Shown piece after piece: positions 5,880-10,915 of a stretch of 10,915 nucleotides of DNA. The notes below the pieces were generated by a model. It searched no databases and was not told where the DNA came from. It worked only from the letters and a program-made list of their open reading frames with translations. Position numbers and translations under genes: made by a program. Origin of the DNA: Promethearchaeota archaeon (GTDB lineage: Archaea > Asgardarchaeota > Lokiarchaeia > Sigynarchaeales > SOKP01); the NCBI GenBank assembly GCA_030620005.1, contig JAUXAJ010000179.1:1-10915 (forward strand), given 5' to 3'. How positions within the stretch are numbered: position 1 is the first letter of the stretch; the number at the start of each line of letters is the position of its first letter.

Positions 5880-6296
5880 ATGTTAAATATTTCTATTTTT
5901 TTGCCTAACAAACCTGGGGTTTTCGCCACTTTTCTTGACGTGCTTATCAAAAATAAAATTGAAATTAGGGCCGTGACCGTTGCTGAGAACGATGAGTATG
6001 GTTTATTGCTCCTCTTGGTCGATAAACCAATGGAATGCATTAACATCCTGGAAGAAAAAGGTTACGACGTTTCTGTTACGGATGTTATTGCGGTAAAAAT
6101 GCGATCAAGAGAAAACACCAAGGGTCTTCAAGAAATAGCAAAAGTCTTAGGGGATAACAATGTCAACATTGAATATTTATATTCAACAATGATAAAAAAC
6201 GAATCTTTATTGATCATTAGAGTAAATGACAACGAGAGAGCCAAGGAAGTTTTAAAAAACAATAGTTTTGATTTAGAAGAAAGACAAGCCATTTAA
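5880..6296 (+). CDS. Tandem ACT-domain amino-acid-binding regulator (copy 2)
   Basis: This 138-residue protein is a diverged paralogue of the one at 3820-4242, again two ACT domains only (about 2-67 and 69-136). Shared blocks include VTVAE, VDKP, SVTDVIAV, LGDN and NIEYLYST. Domain 1 keeps the ligand turn (NKPGVF, residues 10-15). In domain 2 the DKPGG of copy 1 is replaced by ENTKG, so the second binding loop may be altered or lost and the two copies may sense different ligands. GGATGAT about seven bases before the ATG is a modest ribosome binding site. It lies 125 bases before iorB on the same strand, mirroring the paaK-ACT pair, so it probably regulates or senses for the oxidoreductase. 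Confidence 0.85.
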   Translation: MLNISIFLPNKPGVFATFLDVLIKNKIEIRAVTVAENDEYGLLLLLVDKPMECINILEEKGYDVSVTDVIAVKMRSRENTKGLQEIAKVLGDNNVNIEYLYSTMIKNESLLIIRVNDNERAKEVLKNNSFDLEERQAI

Positions 6297-6318
6297 TTTT
6301 TTTCTAATTTCAAATTTT
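6297..6318 (+). terminator. T-rich tract after ACT copy 2
   Basis: Seven T follow the stop codon directly, with more T-rich sequence to 6318 and no clear stem. It may end the ACT transcript, leaving iorB to its own promoter. Confidence 0.3.
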
Positions 6319-6365
6319 TACCTAAAAAGAAGTAAAATTAATAATTACAATTAATTTATTTTACA

Positions 6366-6377
6366 AAAATTATATTT
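6366..6377 (+). promoter_or_regulatory. Candidate TATA box of iorB
   Basis: AAAATTATATTT is TATA-like and would place the start of transcription near 6397, about 25 bases before the iorB ATG. It abuts the palindrome at 6376-6393. No Shine-Dalgarno is obvious before iorB. Confidence 0.35.
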
Positions 6378-6393
6378 CCAATTATAATTGGAA
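6376..6393. promoter_or_regulatory. 18-base perfect palindrome, candidate operator for iorB
   Basis: TTCCAATTATAATTGGAA is perfectly self-complementary and lies 29-46 bases before the iorB ATG, overlapping and just downstream of the TATA-like box. A dimeric repressor bound there would block transcription initiation. The ACT copy 2 leader has related half-sites (GGAATT and AATTGG around 5850-5865), weak support for shared control. Confidence 0.5.
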
Positions 6394-6421
6394 TTTCAAC
6401 AAAAAGAGTAAATATCATCAA

Positions 6422-7321
6422 ATGGCTTTAGGTATCAGAGAAAAAGATCACGTAAAACGAGAGAAGTTAAGTTCCGCTAAGGATAACTATAACGCGTTGT
6501 GTGTCGGCATTGGTGGCAGTGGCGTTATTAGAGCTTCAATGATATTAGGGTGGGCAGCTTTAAAGGAAGGCTTTAAGGTTAGAACCGCAGAGACTCACGG
6601 CATGAGCCAGAGAGGCGGCTCTGTATCGTCTTACCTAAGATTTGGAAGAACTCTTGAGGGGCCTTTCATGATTGAAGGAGACTTAGATGTTCTCCTTGCT
6701 TTTGAAATTTCGGAAGCTTTAAGGAATTTACATTTTGCGAATAAGAGCACATCTATAATTGTTTCTAAAAACGCAGTAATTCCACCGTCGGTTTTAACGC
6801 ATAGAACCTTAAAGATTGACGGATATAAATGTATCGGGTGCGGAAATTGCCTTGCACATTGCATTCCAAACGAAATATATCTGCGATCAAGAAGCGAGAA
6901 TTACTTTACTTTAATGAAAGGACCTACAAGAGTAGTTGTTAATGGATATAACCGAGTTTTAGAATCCTGTACTGGCTGTATTCAATGTATTGTAGATAAT
7001 GTCTGCCCGTTTGGTGCAATTGAAGCGTTTAATGAGTGGGAATATCCGGAGATTCCTTTAATTGAAGAAGATATCAAAGCCATTTTTGAAAATGTGATAA
7101 TTATAGATGCTAATAAAATTGCGATCGAATGTGGTAATATATTGGCTGCTAATGTCGTGTTATTGGGTGTCTTAGCGGGAATTGAAAGAATGCCGCTTTC
7201 TAAGAAAATATTATTGGAAACCGTTAAACAATTTGTTCCAAAAAAAGCATTAAATGTTAATATTAAAGCTTTTAGTAAAGGTTTTGACATTGGTATAGGA
7301 GCTAAAACCAATTTCAATTAA
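6422..7321 (+). CDS. iorB: Indolepyruvate:ferredoxin oxidoreductase beta subunit with an inserted ferredoxin domain
   Basis: The 299-residue protein contains the gamma-type domain of 2-oxoacid:ferredoxin oxidoreductases: GIGGSGVIRASMILGWAALK (29-48), ETHGMSQRGGSVSSYLRFG (57-75), and the C-terminal half with IECGNILAANVVLLGVLAG (235-253). With IorA it interconverts aryl-pyruvate plus CoA and aryl-acetyl-CoA plus CO2. Between the halves, at about residues 129-206, sits a two-[4Fe-4S] ferredoxin module: C137-x2-C140-x2-C143-x3-C147 and C183-x2-C186-x2-C189-x5-C195-Pro. Usual IorB proteins are about 200 residues without iron-sulfur motifs, so this is about 100 longer. A 22-residue charged extension precedes the fold; no better start is present. 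Frame and domain order are intact, so the insertion is not an obvious artefact. iorA follows after 57 bases with its own TATA box. Confidence 0.9.
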   Translation: MALGIREKDHVKREKLSSAKDNYNALCVGIGGSGVIRASMILGWAALKEGFKVRTAETHGMSQRGGSVSSYLRFGRTLEGPFMIEGDLDVLLAFEISEALRNLHFANKSTSIIVSKNAVIPPSVLTHRTLKIDGYKCIGCGNCLAHCIPNEIYLRSRSENYFTLMKGPTRVVVNGYNRVLESCTGCIQCIVDNVCPFGAIEAFNEWEYPEIPLIEEDIKAIFENVIIIDANKIAIECGNILAANVVLLGVLAGIERMPLSKKILLETVKQFVPKKALNVNIKAFSKGFDIGIGAKTNFN

Positions 7322-7344
7322 GATTTTAATTTTTGATTAACAAA

Positions 7345-7355
7345 TTTTATAAATA
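7345..7355 (+). promoter_or_regulatory. TATA box of iorA
   Basis: TTTTATAAATA is a near-ideal archaeal TATA box centred about 29 bases before the iorA ATG at 7379. The start of transcription would be at or within a few bases of the ATG, so the mRNA is probably leaderless, which agrees with the lack of a Shine-Dalgarno. Confidence 0.6.
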
Positions 7356-7378
7356 AAACCATAAGTGATTACAAAATA

Positions 7379-9268
7379 ATGAGCATTCCTTTCTACGCTT
7401 TAGATAAACCCGGTGAAAAGGGAGTTGTTTTAGGAAACGAAAGTTTGGCAAGAGGTGTATTTGAAGGTGGAATGATGGTCTCTGCGGGCTATCCGGGCAC
7501 ACCCTCATCCAAAATAATGGAGACTCTTGCTGAAATTCACAAATACCACCCTCACTTTAAAATTGAATGGAGCACTAACGAAGCAGTTGGATTTCAAGTG
7601 GCACTAGGTGCCTCAATGTGCAACGCAAGAGCTTTTGCCTGCATGAAGCACGTTGGATTAAACGTTGCAGCTGACGCATTCATGACAGCTACTTACGCTG
7701 GGGCAGGTGGGGGTTTTGTAGTGCTTTCAGCAGACGACCCTAACTGTTATTCGAGCCAAAACGAACAAGATAACCGTTATTACGGGTTACATTCTTTATG
7801 CCCTGTTTTCGAAGCAATTAACATTCAAGAAGCTAAAGATATCATAAAATACGCTTTCGACTTTTCTGAAGATTTCAAATCGTTAGTAATGATGAGAACA
7901 ACTACTAGATTAAATCACGCCCGTGGAGATTTAATACTTGGAGATATTAAAAAAATTGAAGGAAGAACGTACGACTTCGATAAAGATCGAGCTCGATGGA
8001 CTTTTCTACCATCAAATGCTAGAGTACAAAGGCTCAAACAACTGGAGAGATACGAAAAAATCAAGGTGTTTTCCGATAAATTCCCCTTTACCAAGCTTGA
8101 TATAAAAGACGGCGCAAAATTGGGAGTGATTTCTTCGGGTATCCCCTATTCTTATACGAGCGACGCTCTTTTAAACTTACAGGCGAATGAAAAAGTGAAC
8201 GTCTTGAAGTTAGGGATGGTATTTCCGCAACCCAAGAAATTGATGGCGAGATTGTTTGAAAACTCTGAAAGGGTAGTTATTGTTGAAGAACTCGAACCAT
8301 TTTTGGAAGATTTTGCTAAAAAGTTAGCTCACGAATTAGATGTGAGTATTGAAATAACAGGAAAGAAATATTTCCAAAGAAACGGTGAATTAAACCTAAA
8401 CAAGGTACTAAATGGATTAACTAAATTCTTGGATATTCCTAATCCCTTCGTTGATTTACCCGTAAAAACTGACGACTTACACGTTGCTTCTCCCCGCCCT
8501 CCCGTGTTATGCGCGGGATGCTCGCATAGAAGTACATTTTACGCATTAAAACTAATAGAGCAAAAACTAAGGCAAGAATCCGGCAAGGATTGGGTTTATG
8601 CGAGCGATATCGGATGCTATACCCTCGGTTATTACAAGCCCATAGAAGCGATTGATACGTGTATTTGCATGGGTGCATCAATTGGAATGGCTAACGGAAT
8701 GGCCAAGCTTCATGATGGCCCCGTTCTGGCAATCATTGGAGACTCCACGTTCTTTCACACGGGAATACCTGGTTTAGTAAACGCGGTTTATAATCAAAAT
8801 GATGTGCTAATAATCATTATGGATAATACTATTACCGCAATGACCGGCTTCCAACCGCACCCCGGAACTGGAATGAAAATTACGGGTGAACCTGGAACTA
8901 AAATTCCTTTAGAATCCATTGTTCGAGGTGCTGGAGTTGAAGAAGACCATCTTTGGATTGTTGATTCGAACGATTTAGAGGAAATAACTAAAGCGATAGA
9001 AGAAGCAATAAAAACAAAAGGGCCAAGAGTCTTGATTTCCCGACACCCCTGCTCATTATACGATAGGAGCGTTAATAGAAGTAAAAAAATAATCCCGGTT
9101 CAAATAGATCAAGAGAAATGTACTAATTGCATGATTTGCATAAAGAATTTCGGTTGTCCTGCTTTCACTTTAGAAGACGGTAAAGTTGCTGTTGTAGAAA
9201 GACAATGCACTGGTTGCAATGTTTGTATAAAAATATGCCCTTTTGAAGCGATCCAAGCGCGGGAATGA
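7379..9268 (+). CDS. iorA: Indolepyruvate:ferredoxin oxidoreductase alpha subunit
   Basis: At 629 residues this is a full-length IorA, the catalytic thiamine-diphosphate subunit. Order: N-terminal pyrimidine-binding domain with SAGYPGTPSSKIMETL (35-50) and EWSTNEAVGFQVALGAS (63-79); a transketolase-C-like middle (about 245-330); the pyrophosphate-binding domain starting at PRPPVLCAGCSHR (372-384) with the GDSTFFHTGIPGLVNAVYN region (454-472) and the MDN that closes the metal-binding motif (481-483); and a C-terminal ferredoxin domain with C581-x2-C584-x2-C587-x5-C593-Pro and C610-x2-C613-x2-C616-x3-C620-Pro. It oxidises indolepyruvate and other aryl-pyruvates, passing electrons to ferredoxin, and can run in reverse. 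With the clusters in IorB the complex would carry four [4Fe-4S] sites per alpha-beta pair instead of two. Confidence 0.95.
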   Translation: MSIPFYALDKPGEKGVVLGNESLARGVFEGGMMVSAGYPGTPSSKIMETLAEIHKYHPHFKIEWSTNEAVGFQVALGASMCNARAFACMKHVGLNVAADAFMTATYAGAGGGFVVLSADDPNCYSSQNEQDNRYYGLHSLCPVFEAINIQEAKDIIKYAFDFSEDFKSLVMMRTTTRLNHARGDLILGDIKKIEGRTYDFDKDRARWTFLPSNARVQRLKQLERYEKIKVFSDKFPFTKLDIKDGAKLGVISSGIPYSYTSDALLNLQANEKVNVLKLGMVFPQPKKLMARLFENSERVVIVEELEPFLEDFAKKLAHELDVSIEITGKKYFQRNGELNLNKVLNGLTKFLDIPNPFVDLPVKTDDLHVASPRPPVLCAGCSHRSTFYALKLIEQKLRQESGKDWVYASDIGCYTLGYYKPIEAIDTCICMGASIGMANGMAKLHDGPVLAIIGDSTFFHTGIPGLVNAVYNQNDVLIIIMDNTITAMTGFQPHPGTGMKITGEPGTKIPLESIVRGAGVEEDHLWIVDSNDLEEITKAIEEAIKTKGPRVLISRHPCSLYDRSVNRSKKIIPVQIDQEKCTNCMICIKNFGCPAFTLEDGKVAVVERQCTGCNVCIKICPFEAIQARE

Positions 9269-9402
9269 TTCCGTCTTCCATGACTCGAGAAATTGAAATT
9301 TAAAATGGAAAAGAATTCTACCTCAAGATTCAGAGTCAAAATAATTCTAAATTAATTAGAAAAAAAGAGTCTGCATCATGAAAAATTAAGAAGGTGTTTT
9401 GT

Positions 9403-9412
9403 TTTAAATATA
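9403..9412 (+). promoter_or_regulatory. TATA box of the zinc-ribbon protein gene
   Basis: TTTAAATATA is centred about 32 bases before the ATG at 9439, placing the start of transcription near 9433, again a nearly leaderless arrangement. A second AT-rich stretch (9420-9432) is too close to the ATG to serve. Confidence 0.4.
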
Positions 9413-9438
9413 TTGGCTAATATTATATATTAGATAAC

Positions 9439-10584
9439 ATGAGTGTTAAAACAAAAATTGAATTGGAACTTGGCAGCGAAATCCCGGAAATAAACCGGGA
9501 CATCTCTGAATTACTCTTAAAAAAAAGGTTTGAAATTGCCAAAATTCTCAAGACTAAAATTAAATATCAATACTTAAAAAATTTCGGCAAGGAACAATGG
9601 CTATCAAAAATTCGAAAAGAAAAATCGCATTACGACGAGTATCTTGAATTCAACTTTACTTTACCAGAAAGGTCAATCTTGAGAGAAGCTTCAATTAATG
9701 TCCCAGAAAAACCCTTGTTTTTAACCAGAATTCTTTCCGAGTTTAGCCCCCTGTTAGAATTAACGGTAGATGTAACGATAAGAAAACGGTCTCCAACTTT
9801 TGAGTTTCGCGAAGGCTCCGATTTAATCCTTAAAACAAAAGAGATTTCGGAAGTTTTTGAAAAGCGGCACGAATTAATCTTGACGCGTCGGAGAAATATT
9901 CAAGATAGCCTTGAAAACTCCGAGAAAGCATTTTTAGAACGAAAGGCGCAGTATTTTCAACATTGCATGCTGCTGAGAGCCAATATTGGCGAATATTTGA
10001 GTTCAAATCCTCAGATGGAAGTTATTAAAAGCTTGAACATTGAAGTTAAAGAAAAGAATTTTGAGCGCGTGGCTCCTTCCAAGTTTAAACCTTCATACAA
10101 CGAAGGGAACAACACTTTAACGCTTTTTGAAGTCCATTCCGAAGGAGAATATCACGTTAACTCTTCGATAAAAGTTCACGAGTTTGGAGTCCTGATTATT
10201 TTTGTTACTACTTTTTTCAAGTATTCAGGGCGTAGAAAATTCCACAACGCTCAAGCGTACTTTTTTTTTCCGTATTTAAAAAAGTTTTTAAACCGGAACG
10301 CGAAAAAAGTGAAAGAAATAGGCGAAATAGACGACTGGGAGCTGAGTTTTTTTAATGCTTTCGGATACGAAGACGATTTCAAGCCCCAATCAAAGGTTTA
10401 CGAGAGATGTTATGTGTGCGGTAGCAAGCTTCATTATCCAGCAATTCCGACTCGCGTCTTGGATCAGTGGGTATACTTGCTGAAACCGTGTTGTAGTTGT
10501 TTTTCAAAGATGGAAGCGAACGAAAGATTTAAGGAAAGAGCGATTTTAAAAGCAATCAAGAAAACGAAGTATATCAACGATTAA
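9439..10584 (+). CDS. Orphan protein with C-terminal zinc-ribbon-like motif
   Basis: I do not recognise this 381-residue protein. The N-terminal two thirds is rich in charged, helix-favouring residues, with stretches (about 8-75 and 130-180) that could form coiled coils. A short hydrophobic patch (GVLIIFVTTFF, about 248-258) and an aromatic run (YFFFPYLKKFL, about 274-284) precede the C-terminus. Four cysteines form C324-x2-C327-x23-C351-x2-C354, a zinc-ribbon spacing, with one more Cys at 352, followed by a basic tail. This suggests metal-stabilised nucleic-acid or protein binding, but no DNA-binding helix-turn-helix, nuclease or transposase motif is visible. It has its own TATA box, 170 bases after iorA, so a link to that operon is not shown. 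A nine-T run at 10261-10269 inside the gene could be an error or slippage site. Confidence 0.8.
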   Translation: MSVKTKIELELGSEIPEINRDISELLLKKRFEIAKILKTKIKYQYLKNFGKEQWLSKIRKEKSHYDEYLEFNFTLPERSILREASINVPEKPLFLTRILSEFSPLLELTVDVTIRKRSPTFEFREGSDLILKTKEISEVFEKRHELILTRRRNIQDSLENSEKAFLERKAQYFQHCMLLRANIGEYLSSNPQMEVIKSLNIEVKEKNFERVAPSKFKPSYNEGNNTLTLFEVHSEGEYHVNSSIKVHEFGVLIIFVTTFFKYSGRRKFHNAQAYFFFPYLKKFLNRNAKKVKEIGEIDDWELSFFNAFGYEDDFKPQSKVYERCYVCGSKLHYPAIPTRVLDQWVYLLKPCCSCFSKMEANERFKERAILKAIKKTKYIND

Positions 10585-10758
10585 GTTAGGGTTTACTTGG
10601 TTTTGATTGAAATCAAGAACAATAACAATAACGCCAGCTAATGGAAGGCTTACTTTATAATATCCATTTACGAATATCCTTCTAACATAAGTCTTTAATA
10701 GAGTAAAATCCCTCCAATCCCTTAATATATCAATCTCTTTAGCAATTTTGTGTATTGT
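10546..10758 (-). pseudogene. Convergent 70-codon open frame without a start codon
   Basis: On the minus strand the frame is open from just after a TGA (10759-10761) to TAA at 10546-10548, overlapping the last 39 bases of the zinc-ribbon gene in antisense. The residues look protein-like (KEIDILRDWRDFTLLKTYV, then an aliphatic stretch PLAGVIVIVLDFN), but there is no ATG, GTG or TTG in frame. It lies directly inside the right terminal repeat. It may be the remnant of a gene cut by insertion of the repeat, or chance. Confidence 0.22.
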
Positions 10759-10774
10759 TCAAGAATGTTCAAAC

Positions 10775-10915
10775 TTAATTTTAAAAGGCTGTTTAGTTAT
10801 TCATTGAACCACCATTAATTAATATTTGTATAGTAGTTTCTTCAAACTTAATCGATCTTCAATTCTATCTACAAAATATGAGTATAATATTCCAAGATTC
10901 CAGCTTGAGAATATG
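10775..10915. repeat. Right copy of the 141-base perfect terminal inverted repeat
   Basis: This is the exact reverse complement of 1-141. The inner edge is at 10775; sequence on the two inner sides (142 onward and before 10775) is unrelated. Both copies end flush with the window, so the outer limit of the repeat is unknown. Confidence 0.95.
10819..10914 (-). CDS. 3' end of an unidentified repeated gene (partial, right copy)
   Basis: Identical to the frame at 2-97 but read inward from the right end on the minus strand. The 31 codons end in TAA at 10819-10821, and the start lies outside the window. Two inward-reading copies of one gene tail mean the window lies between two inverted copies of the same element, or the same repeat was placed at both ends. 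Confidence 0.3.
   Translation of the reverse strand: MFSSWNLGILYSYFVDRIEDRLSLKKLLYKY

Noticed and set aside
5801..6046. 81-codon minus-strand frame across the start of ACT copy 2
   Set aside because: Antisense shadow of a well-supported ACT gene.
9340..9362. TTCTAA/TTAGAA inverted repeat after iorA as a terminator
   Set aside because: On the plus strand it is followed by A, not T, so it does not have terminator form; a six-base AT stem is easily chance.
1..10915. CRISPR array, tRNA, rRNA, integrase or replication genes
   Set aside because: No regularly spaced repeats, no cloverleaf or conserved rRNA segments, and no complete mobile-element protein were seen on either strand.

Overview
The window is AT-rich (roughly one third G+C by eye) and looks archaeal. 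TATA-like boxes lie about 25-32 bases before several start codons (7345-7355 before 7379, 9403-9412 before 9439), implying leaderless or near-leaderless mRNAs. T-tracts follow several genes, and the gene set (indolepyruvate:ferredoxin oxidoreductase, PaaK-type CoA ligase, tandem-ACT proteins, symporter with a mini-subunit) is typical of anaerobic archaea. An Asgard (Loki-like) source is my best guess from the AT-richness and the orphan proteins, but nothing here proves it.

Layout. Positions 1-141 and 10775-10915 are perfect inverted copies of one sequence and carry the 3' end of an unidentified repeated reading frame. On the minus strand, 185-1955 holds a 37-aa one-helix protein followed by a sodium:solute symporter whose start region contains an in-frame TAA. 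After a 544-base intergenic region, the plus strand carries paaK and a tandem-ACT gene (12-base gap, strong Shine-Dalgarno), then a six-helix orphan membrane protein. A 521-base gap follows, then a second tandem-ACT gene, iorB with an inserted two-cluster ferredoxin domain, iorA, and an orphan protein with a C-terminal zinc-ribbon-like motif.

How it works together. IorAB interconverts aryl-pyruvates (indolepyruvate, phenylpyruvate, 4-hydroxyphenylpyruvate) and aryl-acetyl-CoA with ferredoxin. PaaK makes aryl-acetyl-CoA from arylacetate at the cost of ATP to AMP. Together they could salvage external aryl acids into aromatic amino acids, or handle products of aromatic amino acid breakdown. The two ACT proteins are likely amino-acid sensors for the set, and the symporter may import the substrate. 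The direction and the symporter's substrate are inference.

Most notable: the ferredoxin insertion inside IorB, two diverged ACT paralogues placed with paaK and iorBA, an 18-base perfect palindrome in the iorB promoter, the nonsense codon in the symporter, and an inverted terminal repeat of exactly 141 bases, which may be an assembly-graph signature of a longer repeat rather than true DNA ends.
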